Part shown: in pieces, positions 7,395-13,709 of the stretch
Position numbering within the stretch: the first letter of the stretch is position 1
Layout of the letters: every line of letters starts with the position of its first letter
Assembly: GCA_902362725.1 (NCBI GenBank)
Contig: CABIXM010000036.1
Location: forward strand, 1 to 17,924
DNA length: 17,924 nucleotides
Direction of reading: 5' to 3'
From: Clostridiaceae bacterium
GTDB taxonomy: Bacteria; Bacillota; Clostridia; Lachnospirales; Lachnospiraceae
Program-made: the position numbers and the translations under genes
Notes under the pieces: generated by a model
Database searches by the model: none
The model's input: the letters and a program-made list of their open reading frames with translations, nothing else
Told to the model about the DNA's origin: nothing

Positions 7395-7607
7395 TTAATC
7401 CTGCAAGGATTTGTAATAGAGCATACAGTGGCAGAATCCCTCGAAGCCCGGATCTGCAAGTTGATCCTTAAACTCCTGGCACATACATTTGATCGCCTCT
7501 GTGCGCTCCCTGCGGCAGGGACAGTATCCGCCGGTGCGCTTGAGTCCTTCCCGGATGGTATTGACAATCTCCTGATCGGGATTGAGCTTGATTTTCATGT
7601 TCGCCAT
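7395..7607 (-). CDS. Ferredoxin:thioredoxin reductase catalytic-type protein
   Basis: A 70-residue protein with three CxC motifs: CPC (C29, C31), CMC (C41, C43) and CHC (C59, C61). These match the FTR catalytic chain, where they hold a 4Fe-4S cluster beside a redox disulfide and pass electrons from ferredoxin to thioredoxin. The motif spacing (9 and 15 residues) differs from plant FTR (16 and 8), so it is a divergent member. No FTR variable chain is nearby. The start could be the ATG at 7607 or the one at 7598; neither has a perfect ribosome site (AAGAAAG upstream). It is the first gene of a minus-strand run through the ferredoxin remnant, trxA and the CoA-disulfide reductase gene, and a Crp-type operator lies 56 bp upstream. 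Confidence 0.85.
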   Translation of the reverse strand: MANMKIKLNPDQEIVNTIREGLKRTGGYCPCRRERTEAIKCMCQEFKDQLADPGFEGFCHCMLYYKSLQD

Positions 7608-7635
7608 CTCTTTCTTGTTTATTGATTGTGGCTTT

Positions 7636-7677
7636 ATCATACCGTAGGACAAAGCATTTTTCTGTGACGAGGTCACA
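7636..7677 (-). promoter_or_regulatory. Promoter and Crp/Fnr-type operator of the FTR-trx operon
   Basis: A perfect palindrome, TGTGACGAGGTCACA (7663-7677), lies 21 bases upstream of a TATGAT -10 box (7641-7636, minus strand). With a start site near 7629 the palindrome is centred at about -41, the classic position for a class II Crp/Fnr activator that replaces the -35 contact. The same palindrome with one central change lies upstream of rubrerythrin. The regulator gene at 8393-9049 is the obvious candidate; binding is inferred. Confidence 0.7.
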
Positions 7678-7684
7678 TTGATAA

Positions 7685-7718
7685 AAAAATCCAGTGCTCA
7701 AAAAAGCACCGGATTTTT
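7685..7718 (-). terminator. Terminator after rubrerythrin (bidirectional hairpin)
   Basis: The arms AAAAATCCAGTGCT (7685-7698) and AGCACCGGATTTTT (7705-7718) pair with one mismatch over a six-base loop. They have A-rich 5' and T-rich 3' flanks on both strands. It lies between the rubrerythrin stop and the FTR promoter, so it separates two transcription units on the minus strand. Confidence 0.8.
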
Positions 7719-7770
7719 AAAAGATGAATCACGCTTTCCACAGACTATGGAGGTTTCTCTTTTTCTTTCT

Positions 7771-8313
7771 TTAATAATTTTCCGCGTGGATCTCAAAATA
7801 GCTCTGGGGATGGTTGCAGGTCGGGCAGACCTCCGGTGCTTTCTCACCAATCACGATATGCCCGCAGTTGCGGCACTCCCACACCTTGACCTCGCTCTTG
7901 GCAAAGACTTCCGCCATTTCCACATTGTGTAGCAGGGCACGGTAGCGCTCCTCATGGTGCTTTTCAATGGCGGCGACTAGGCGGAAGCGCTGTGCCAGTT
8001 CATGAAAGCCTTCCTCATCGGCAGTTTTGGCAAAGCCGTCGTACATATCCGTCCACTCGTAGTTCTCACCCTCAGCGGCGGAGAGAAGGTTTTCGGCGGT
8101 GTCTCCAATGCCGTTCAGTTCTTTGAACCACAGTTTGGCGTGTTCCTTCTCATTATCAGCGGTTTTGAAGAACAGCGCCGCGATCTGCTCGTAGCCTTCC
8201 TTCTTGGCCTTGGATGCAAAATAGGTGTACTTGTTGCGTGCCTCGGACTCACCGGCAAAGGCAGCCATCAGATTTTTCTCTGTTTGAGTACCTGTGTATT
8301 TCGTTTCTTTCAT
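7771..8313 (-). CDS. rbr: Rubrerythrin
   Basis: A 180-residue two-domain iron protein that reduces hydrogen peroxide in anaerobes. The N-terminal ferritin-like helices carry the diiron ligands ([11 protein letters not shown] near 19-29, the EKEH motif at 55-58, [11 protein letters not shown] near 100-110, EKHHEERY near 117-124). The C-terminal rubredoxin-like domain binds one iron through C147, C150, C163 and C166. The ATG follows GGAAGGAG. The gene has its own Crp-type palindrome 58 bp upstream and a terminator downstream, so it is monocistronic. Electrons usually come from a rubredoxin or an NADH-rubredoxin reductase, neither of which is in this window. Confidence 0.96.
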   Translation of the reverse strand: MKETKYTGTQTEKNLMAAFAGESEARNKYTYFASKAKKEGYEQIAALFFKTADNEKEHAKLWFKELNGIGDTAENLLSAAEGENYEWTDMYDGFAKTADEEGFHELAQRFRLVAAIEKHHEERYRALLHNVEMAEVFAKSEVKVWECRNCGHIVIGEKAPEVCPTCNHPQSYFEIHAENY

Positions 8314-8370
8314 GGTGGATACTCCTTCCTGTTTTTCTGCTTTTATTGCAGCAAATCTATGATTTTCTTC

Positions 8371-8385
8371 TGTGACAAGGTCACA
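8371..8385 (-). promoter_or_regulatory. Crp/Fnr-type operator upstream of rubrerythrin
   Basis: The perfect palindrome with central base pair variation TGTGACAAGGTCACA differs from the FTR operator only at the second of three central bases. It is 58 bp from the rubrerythrin ATG, almost the same distance as the first site from its gene. A -10 box at the matching place (GCAATA, about 8349-8344) is weak, so activation would be needed. It lies just past the stop codon of the regulator gene. Confidence 0.7.
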
Positions 8386-8392
8386 TTTCTTT

Positions 8393-9049
8393 TTATTTTA
8401 GACAATTTAGTCCGTTCTTATTCCGCAGCGTGATTGCACCACGCTTCAGCTCCACCAGTCCGTCCTCTGAGAAGCTTTTGAGCATCCGTGCCACTGCCTC
8501 CCGCGCCGAGCTGATGTGCTGGGCGATCTGCTCATGGGTCATGCGTATCGTATCAGAGCCGGTACGCTCCGCTTCGGCAATGAGAAATTCTGCCAGCCGC
8601 CGATCCAATCCCTTGAACATGATCTGCTGCATCGCCCACATCACATCAGAAAACCGTTTCGTTGCCAGCTCATAGAGATAGCAGCGGACATATAGATTTT
8701 TTTCCTTGAGCGCAGCAATGATATTTGCAGGGATAATCAGAACCTCCGTATCCGGTCCGGCGGTCATCTGCGTATCAAAGGTGATCTGACTGATCACGCA
8801 GGAGGCAGAAAGCACGCATAGTTCGCCCGGATACAGCCGGAACAGCGTTACCTCCCGTCCCTCCTCGGAGAGAAGATAGGTGCGGATCTCGCCGGAAAGA
8901 ATAAACAGCATTCCGAGACATTCATTGTCGCTGCTGTGAACGAATGTACCTTTTTCATAATGACGGACAAAGGCACTTCGGCGTAGTGTTTCTTGCTCCT
9001 GTTCGGTCAAGGATGGCCAGAACGGAAGTTGTGTCAGTGTGCGTTCCAT
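8393..9049 (-). CDS. Crp/Fnr-family transcription regulator
   Basis: A 218-residue protein with a cyclic-nucleotide-type beta-barrel (about 10-110), a dimer helix (about 115-140) and a C-terminal winged HTH (about 145-210). The recognition helix [12 protein letters not shown] has R183, E184 and R188 in the R-E-x-V-x-R order that E. coli Crp uses to read TGTGA. The two palindromes upstream of the FTR operon and rubrerythrin contain TGTGA on both arms. There is no N-terminal four-cysteine set of E. coli Fnr type, though C44, C78 and C84 are present. The inducer is unknown. The ATG at 9049 has no clear ribosome site and starts one base after the stop of the truncated NifX frame, so translation may depend on upstream coupling. 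A longer frame upstream overlaps NifX and is rejected. Confidence 0.9.
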   Translation of the reverse strand: MERTLTQLPFWPSLTEQEQETLRRSAFVRHYEKGTFVHSSDNECLGMLFILSGEIRTYLLSEEGREVTLFRLYPGELCVLSASCVISQITFDTQMTAGPDTEVLIIPANIIAALKEKNLYVRCYLYELATKRFSDVMWAMQQIMFKGLDRRLAEFLIAEAERTGSDTIRMTHEQIAQHISSAREAVARMLKSFSEDGLVELKRGAITLRNKNGLNCLK

Positions 9050-9050
9050 A

Positions 9051-9200
9051 TCAATGGCAGCTATGCTTACCGCTGCCGTTGGTGTCAACGACTTCCGCAT
9101 GGATGACTTTGCCGTCCGCAGCTTCATAAAGCTTGAACTGTTCGGTGTGGCCGAAATGCTGAAAAATTTGACCGTTTTCATAGGTAACTGCAATTTTCAT
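9051..9200 (-). pseudogene. NifX/NifB-type (Fe-Mo cofactor) domain protein, truncated
   Basis: The frame starts MKIAVTYENGQIFQHFGH, a typical start of the dinitrogenase iron-molybdenum cofactor domain family, with an ATG after AAAGGAGA and an ATGA overlap with the DUF134 gene. Family members are about 110-125 residues and continue after VVDTNGSG into a glycine-rich half. Here the match ends at NGSG, and five codons later the frame stops. About half the domain is gone, so a deletion probably joined this gene to the upstream region of the Crp/Fnr gene. Proteins of this type outside nitrogenase clusters have poorly known roles in iron-sulfur or metal handling. Confidence 0.75.
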
Positions 9201-9577
9201 AATGGAATCTCCTTTGCATTTTTGTTGAATTTTTCTGTGTTGGCTCGCTGTATCCGGCAGCAACGGCCGCAGTGGGTTGCCTCCTGTCCTCCACAGATGC
9301 GGTAGTTTCCCCCGGTGATGTGCAGCGGTTTCCCGTGAACAAGACACGCTGCGATCTTGCGCCGTGCGACTTCGTAAATCTCCTGTACGGTAGAGCGTGA
9401 AATGTCCATTTGCGCGGCACACTGTTCATGGGTTTGCTGCTCCAAGTCAACCAGACGAATGACCTCGTATTCGTCCAGCGTCAGCAGGATCGGCTCGGTA
9501 TTCTCGCACCCATTGGGGCAGAAGGTATCAACTTGTGGTGCGCCACAAATCCGACGGCACCGTGGCGGTCTTGGCAT
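9197..9577 (-). CDS. DUF134 (UPF0251) family DNA-binding protein
   Basis: A 126-residue protein. Residues 1-95 match DUF134: an MPRPPRCRRIC start, then LTLDEYEVIRLVDLEQQTHEQCAAQMDISRSTV, a sigma-like HTH, then YEVARRKIAACLVHGKPLHITGGNYRIC. A further cysteine group (ICGG and HCGRCC near 94-107) suggests a metal site. The ATG follows AAAGGAGG. The stop overlaps the NifX-domain start by four bases, a pairing common for DUF134 in anaerobes. The gene has its own promoter with a 12-bp palindrome near the start site, so self-control is plausible. Its target genes are not known. Confidence 0.9.
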   Translation of the reverse strand: MPRPPRCRRICGAPQVDTFCPNGCENTEPILLTLDEYEVIRLVDLEQQTHEQCAAQMDISRSTVQEIYEVARRKIAACLVHGKPLHITGGNYRICGGQEATHCGRCCRIQRANTEKFNKNAKEIPL

Positions 9578-9599
9578 GGACGCTTTCCTCCTTTGTTTC

Positions 9600-9639
9600 C
9601 GGTATATACCGATTATAACACCTTACGCAGAAAAATCAA
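9600..9639 (-). promoter_or_regulatory. Promoter of the DUF134-NifX-Crp unit with overlapping palindrome
   Basis: On the minus strand TTGATT (9639-9634), a 16-base spacer and TATAAT (9617-9612) form a good sigma-70-type promoter. A perfect 12-bp palindrome, CGGTATATACCG (9600-9611), follows the -10 box directly and covers the expected start site, where a repressor would block initiation. A 7-bp inverted repeat (AAAAATC/GATTTTT, 9631-9650) overlaps the -35 region. Confidence 0.65.
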
Positions 9640-9646
9640 TACAGAT

Positions 9647-10277
9647 TTTTGATTCAGGATTACGGAATCGAGTACACGTTCCATACGGGCGAAAATATCA
9701 TTGAATTTACGCCTGACAATACCGGCACGGTTCGTTATAGCTGCTGATGGGTATGATTCGCGGCAACATTTTTGTTACGGATGGAACCAAGGGTGATGTT
9801 GCGGCTTCCAGTGGTGAAGTCAGTGTCCCAACCCCTGCCGAATATAAGATCCCCACAGAAGCATTAGCGATTGCATTACTCACTACGGACGAATCTGGGA
9901 ACGAGATTCAAGAGGTCGGTATCGAACTGACGGACAATGGATTCTCCCCGGCAGTCATTGTGGTACAGCGTGATTTGCCAGTGTACTGGAATATTGAAAA
10001 CAACCTCACAGATGCAGAAAACGGAACAAATTTGTTGGCTCCTTACTATTCCACGCAGCTAACTTTAGGTGCCGGAGATAATCTACTCAGTTTGTATCCA
10101 TCAGAAAGTTTTGATGTATCGACCGGCGACAACCGTTTTTACTGCTATGTCAAAGTGGTAGAGGATCTGTCCGTTGTGGATGAATCCACTGTCCGAGAGG
10201 AAGTGGATGCTTATGAGCCTCTCATCTATCCATCGGAGGTTTTTGAGAGTCCTGGAATGTCATGCTGCGGTCAATGA
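9647..10277 (+). pseudogene. C-terminal remnant of TauE/SafE-type transporter with cupredoxin-like domains, frameshifted
   Basis: From 9647 the plus strand reads a cupredoxin end (IQDYGIEYTFHTGENIIEF and TVRYSC), then meets TGA at 9745. The expected continuation WMGMIRGNIFVTDG is found one base out of frame from 9747, so a single missing base after 9746 broke the gene exactly at the copper-ligand loop SCWMGM. The remaining 176 codons hold a linker and a second cupredoxin-like domain (IELTDNGFSPAVIVVQRDLPVYW and DNRFYCYVKVVED) and end in SCCGQ. Some Clostridia have such domains fused to the C-terminus of sulfite exporter TauE/SafE-like membrane proteins. The membrane part and any start are absent. 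The parent family is assigned from memory of domain order, so it is moderately sure. Confidence 0.65.
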
Positions 10278-10290
10278 TCTCCCGGTAGAT

Positions 10291-10476
10291 TTAATAAAGT
10301 AAGTTCATTCCCACAGCCGATGTGCTGAGTACCGTGGGAATTCCAGCATTGAACAGTGCGACGATGCTGTCCTTTCGCTCAATCAACTGATTCAAGATAG
10401 TTAAACCGCTGCAATTTTCGTCTCCGTATAGGATGGAAGTTGCAGCGGTTTTGTTTTTTGGAGGCGAAGTATCCAA
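10291..10476 (-). other. Short unassigned reading frame (61 codons), possible gene fragment
   Basis: A minus-strand frame contains a protein-like stretch (LNQLIERKDSIVALFNAGIPTVLSTSAVGM) but has no clear ribosome site, and its first half overlaps a strong hairpin (10403-10451). I do not recognise it. It could be the tail of a gene lost by deletion. Otherwise the 211 bases between the TauE remnant and the AraC gene hold only an 8-bp inverted repeat (10307-10314 with 10334-10341) and the terminator. Confidence 0.2.
10403..10458 (+). terminator. Rho-independent terminator-like hairpin
   Basis: A perfect 12-bp stem, AAACCGCTGCAA (10403-10414) with TTGCAGCGGTTT (10440-10451), is followed by TGTTTTTT on the plus strand. 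The 25-base loop is long for a terminator. It would end plus-strand transcription from the TauE-like remnant before the convergent AraC gene. Confidence 0.55.
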
Positions 10477-10488
10477 AGGGAAACAGAT

Positions 10489-11391
10489 TTACAGAAAGTG
10501 CTTCTGTTTCCGGTATTCCGTTGGGGTTAATTTGTAGCGTTTTTTAAATAATCTACAAAAATAGTCAACGTTATGAAATCCTGTCTCAGAAGAAATGAGA
10601 TTGACTTTTTTCTCAGTTTTTGAAAGCAACTGACCGGCCTGTTTTAAACGGTAGTTAATGAGATAGTTAATCGGTGTTATGTGTAAATATTTCCGAAACA
10701 GATTCAAAGCGGTACTCTTACTGACCATTGCCTGTTCTGCAATGTCATCCAATGAGATACTCCGTGAGTAATTTAGGTGGATAAATTGCATCATGAGCTG
10801 TAACCGGGCTTGAGAAGCGGTTGAATGCTCCTTGTGTTCTTCCTGGTATGAAATGTCTGTGTTTTTAAATATTTCCAACCAGAGATTCTGAAGGAGAGAA
10901 CTGGTAAGGAGTTCTTTGGATAAAACAGAATCCTGTGCAGAAATAATTTGCCGCATGATAGATAAAACCTTTGTTTGCCAGCATACTTCTTTATGAAATA
11001 CGAGAAATGGCAATGAGGAAGAAATGATCGGCAGAATATATTTCTGATAAATCAGGCTGTCGCAAGGGGCAATAAAAGAAGGCATAAATACAAAATTGGG
11101 AATGAGGGCTTTTGAGGGAGAATAAAGGCGATGGAGTACCTTTGTATTAATGAATATGCCATTTCCTTCGGTTAAATGAAATTGGTCTTCTCCAATCCAC
11201 AAAGTAACGGTTCCGGATTCAATATAAATAAACTCCAATTCTGTATGCCAGTGCCATTCTATACAGTTGAAATCAAAAACTGACAGATCTTCATAATAAA
11301 ACTGGAAAGGATAGAGATTGCTTCCGTGCTGAACTGTCTCCATCAAATCTTCATCTGTAATGATTTTAGTATAGATTTTATTTATATTCAT
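10489..11391 (-). CDS. AraC-family transcription regulator with N-terminal cupin domain
   Basis: A 300-residue regulator. The N-terminal half is a cupin-type effector domain (WHWHTELEFIYIESGTVTLWIGEDQFHLTEGNGIFINTKVLH). The C-terminal 100 residues hold the two HTH motifs of AraC proteins (ISLDDIAEQAMVSKSTALNLFRKY, then VNLISSETGFHNVDYFCRLFKKRY, closing with LTPTEYRK). The ATG at 11391 follows GAAGGAAG; 40 in-frame codons upstream are intergenic sequence rich in hydrophobic codons and are rejected. It is divergent from the MFS transporter gene across 118 bp, so it probably controls that gene in response to a small ligand, perhaps a sugar or glycoside. The ligand cannot be deduced. Confidence 0.92.
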   Translation of the reverse strand: MNINKIYTKIITDEDLMETVQHGSNLYPFQFYYEDLSVFDFNCIEWHWHTELEFIYIESGTVTLWIGEDQFHLTEGNGIFINTKVLHRLYSPSKALIPNFVFMPSFIAPCDSLIYQKYILPIISSSLPFLVFHKEVCWQTKVLSIMRQIISAQDSVLSKELLTSSLLQNLWLEIFKNTDISYQEEHKEHSTASQARLQLMMQFIHLNYSRSISLDDIAEQAMVSKSTALNLFRKYLHITPINYLINYRLKQAGQLLSKTEKKVNLISSETGFHNVDYFCRLFKKRYKLTPTEYRKQKHFL

Positions 11392-11424
11392 AGAAACTTC
11401 CTTCTTTGAAACATGCTTTACGAT

Positions 11425-11454
11425 ATTATACAATAAAATTCGGAAATAAATCAA
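11425..11454 (-). promoter_or_regulatory. Promoter of the AraC-family gene
   Basis: On the minus strand TTGATT (11454-11449), an 18-base spacer and TATAAT (11430-11425) lie 34 bp upstream of the ATG. The position just outside the MFS promoter means one bound regulator could affect both. Confidence 0.6.
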
Positions 11455-11476
11455 TGAAAACAAAAACATTATGTTA

Positions 11477-11482
11477 TATAAT
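11477..11482 (+). promoter_or_regulatory. -10 box of the MFS transporter gene
   Basis: TATAAT is preceded by TAT and lies 27 bp upstream of the ATG. No good -35 box is found at the proper distance (ATGAAA at 11454-11459), which fits a promoter that needs the divergent AraC-type activator. Confidence 0.5.
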
Positions 11483-11509
11483 TCAGTAAAAAAACGAGGA
11501 GTGATGACC

Positions 11510-12697
11510 ATGCCAAATTATCGGAAAACAAAAAGAGCCTGTTATATGGGATTTATTACACAGGCAATTGCAGCTAATTTTGCCCCATTGTTATTTTTAA
11601 AATTTCATAATGATTATCAGATTACACTTGGAAAAATCGCATTGATTTCTACCTGCTTTTTCCTTACACAGTTGTTGGTAGACCTGTTTTGTGCAAAGTT
11701 TGTGGACAAAATAGGGTATCGTATCAGTATTGTTATTTCTGAGGTATGTTCCGCAGCAGGATTGGTTGGTCTGGCTTTTTTGCCGGATCTTTTGCCGGAA
11801 CCGTTTGTTGGAATTATCCTGAGTGTGATTGTATATGCAGTCGGAAGTGGTCTGATTGAAGTGCTTTGCAGTCCGATAGTGGAGGCGTGTCCATTTGATA
11901 ACAAAGAGGCAACGATGAGTCTGCTTCACTCTTTTTATTGTTGGGGAGCAGTGGGAACGATTGTGATCTCCACACTGTTTTTTGCGGTGTTTGGCATGGA
12001 CAGCTGGAAATGGCTGGCTGTCTTATGGGCACTTGTTCCGGCTATAAATATCTATAATTTTGCAACCTGTCCGATCGAGTATTTGGTAGATGAGGGGGAA
12101 GGAATGGGAATAAAAGAACTGTTTCGAAAACCTCTTTTCTGGCTTTCCATATGTTTAATGATTTGCTCCGGCTCGTCAGAACTGGCTATGGCACAATGGG
12201 CATCTGCTTATGCGGAGGCTGCTCTGGGGCTGTCAAAGACAGTTGGTGACCTAGCCGGTCCTTGCATGTTTGCTGTTACAATGGGGATCAGTCGTGTAAT
12301 TTTCGGAAAATATGGTGATAAAATGGATCTGATGAAATTTATGATCGGATCTGGAATTTTATGTGTGATATGCTACCTGCTTGCTTCTGTATCGTCGAAT
12401 CCGATATCAGGTTTGATTGGATGTATTATCTGTGGCTTTTCTGTTGGGATTATGTGGCCCGGCACAATCAGTATTTCATCAGAAAGATTTCCGGCAGGTG
12501 GAACGGCTATGTTTGCTTTGCTTGCTATGGCGGGGGACCTGGGTGGAAGCATAGGTCCGGGGATTGTTGGACGTGTTACACAAAGTGCAGGAGACAATAT
12601 TCGTGCAGGTATGGGAGTTGGACTTTTGTTCCCGGTTACTTTATTAATCATGCTTTTTATTTTTGCAAGGCAAAAAAATAATAAATATAATAAATGA
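11510..12697 (+). CDS. Major facilitator superfamily transporter
   Basis: A 395-residue membrane protein with about 12 hydrophobic segments. It has the MFS loop 2-3 pattern (FVDKIGYRISI), its counterpart after TM8 (FGKYGDKMDLMKF), and a charged central loop (YLVDEGEGMGIKELFRKPLF) between the halves. Of the clustered ATGs, 11510 is eight bases after GAGGAG and 11504 only two, so I use 11510. Distinctive features are SLLHSFYCWGAVGT in TM5 and GIMWPGTISISSERFPAGGTAMFALLAMAGDLGGSIGP near TM10-11, which resemble sugar/FucP-like MFS families. The substrate is unknown. The divergent AraC regulator suggests induction by a nutrient. Confidence 0.92.
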   Translation: MPNYRKTKRACYMGFITQAIAANFAPLLFLKFHNDYQITLGKIALISTCFFLTQLLVDLFCAKFVDKIGYRISIVISEVCSAAGLVGLAFLPDLLPEPFVGIILSVIVYAVGSGLIEVLCSPIVEACPFDNKEATMSLLHSFYCWGAVGTIVISTLFFAVFGMDSWKWLAVLWALVPAINIYNFATCPIEYLVDEGEGMGIKELFRKPLFWLSICLMICSGSSELAMAQWASAYAEAALGLSKTVGDLAGPCMFAVTMGISRVIFGKYGDKMDLMKFMIGSGILCVICYLLASVSSNPISGLIGCIICGFSVGIMWPGTISISSERFPAGGTAMFALLAMAGDLGGSIGPGIVGRVTQSAGDNIRAGMGVGLLFPVTLLIMLFIFARQKNNKYNK

Positions 12698-12961
12698 AAT
12701 GCGATATTTGTTATGCTCGATGTTATCAGCAGTACAGAATATGATGTGATTATGAATATTTCCCTTCTAAAACCTTGTCAGCAAGTTCTTTTCCAATGCG
12801 GTGAGTTTCCTATTTTGGGTGTAATTACCCACAGAAAATTGTAGCAAAGGTGGTAGGAAAGTGTGGGGGATTTCGCCTGTGTCATGACACAGGCAGTGTT
12901 TGCATGCCGTACAGCTCGTAGAATATCATGGGGTTGTAAGGGCTGATTTGCTGACAAGAAG
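12698..12961. other. Intergenic region between MFS and TetR genes with palindromes
   Basis: No credible gene is present. It contains a perfect 20-bp palindrome (12875-12894, centred on TCATGA), a small TGGGT/ACCCA hairpin around 12817-12832, and an 11-bp inverted repeat CTTGTCAGCAA (12774-12784) with TTGCTGACAAG (12948-12958). The outer repeats sit near the ends of the region and the second adjoins the TetR stop codon. No T tract follows the 20-bp palindrome, so it is not a standard terminator. Confidence 0.6.
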
Positions 12962-13552
12962 TTAAGGTTTTAGAATTTTTTTAATGACGTTCTGTATATG
13001 GTACCAGTCTTCATTTTTCTCCCACCCCAGAGACTTATTCACGGCAAAATTTCCATGGAGCATATAAAGGAAAATTTTTTCTGCCTCCCATTCGTTGAGA
13101 CAATAATCTCTCATAATTTCTGGGATACGTTGCGGTTTTTGCATTTGATACAGCTTCCTCAGGATATGATGAGATAAGCTTTCGTCCAGAAAAAGGATTC
13201 GATATTTGGGATTGCTTGCGGCACGCTGACAGGCCGGAAGCAGGGCGTCGGGATCCGGGTTTCTTTCTTCGATATTTTTCTCGTTTTCTATGCTCTGATT
13301 GGAGACGGCAGAGGAGAACGGCTGAATGGCGTCAAGCTCTGTAAGTCGGAGGGCGTCGTCCAGCAGTTCATCTAAAACGTTGTCGATATTATTATAATGC
13401 AGGTAAAAGGTGGCTCTGGTAATCTCGGATTGCTTGCACAGGGCGGTAACAGTTATCTTTTCATAGGGTGTATTCTGGAGCAGCTCCAGAAGTGCGTCCT
13501 TGATCATACTTTTGGTCATGACGGTTCTTCGGTCTGTTTTTCTTGCTGTCAA
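12962..13552 (-). CDS. TetR-family regulator divergent from the sirtuin operon
   Basis: A 196-residue protein. The N-terminal HTH is TetR-type: KSMIKDALLELLQNTPYEKITVTALCKQSEITRATFYLHYNN, with the conserved F-Y-x-H-Y. The C-terminal 130 residues are a helical domain resembling the TetR_C type found in Firmicute regulators. I prefer a TTG start at 13552 because GGAGG lies eight bases before it and the predicted transcription start falls near 13567. An ATG at 13567 (five codons longer) has no ribosome site. It is 157 bp from the first sirtuin gene and transcribed away from it, with a candidate operator over its own promoter, so it probably controls itself and the operon. Confidence 0.88.
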   Translation of the reverse strand: MTARKTDRRTVMTKSMIKDALLELLQNTPYEKITVTALCKQSEITRATFYLHYNNIDNVLDELLDDALRLTELDAIQPFSSAVSNQSIENEKNIEERNPDPDALLPACQRAASNPKYRILFLDESLSHHILRKLYQMQKPQRIPEIMRDYCLNEWEAEKIFLYMLHGNFAVNKSLGWEKNEDWYHIQNVIKKILKP

Positions 13553-13573
13553 TTTGCTTTCCTCCATAAAAGT

Positions 13574-13600
13574 GTTATACAAAATTCGAGTATTTGTAAA
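13574..13600 (-). promoter_or_regulatory. TetR-gene promoter with candidate operator
   Basis: A perfect inverted repeat, TACAAA-N9-TTTGTA (13578-13598), overlaps a minus-strand promoter made of TTTACA (13600-13595), 15 bases and TATAAC (13579-13574). A TetR dimer bound here would block its own gene and sit about 55 bp upstream of the -10 box for the divergent operon. That assignment is inferred. Confidence 0.45.
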
Positions 13601-13652
13601 GAATTGTTCCTGTCCGCAGGATATTGGATAGGACTTTGAATGCCTTTTACAG

Positions 13653-13658
13653 TATAAT
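13653..13658 (+). promoter_or_regulatory. -10 box of the sirtuin-DUF3786 operon
   Basis: TATAAT lies 51 bp upstream of the first ATG. The sequence 16-17 bases upstream (AGGACT or GGACTT) is a poor -35 match, so the promoter may be weak or need help. The short 5' leader has no strong hairpin. Confidence 0.5.
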
Positions 13659-13709
13659 CATTTCCATACAGAGTGTCAAGAAACTAACGCATGGAAAGGA
13701 GATTACTTT

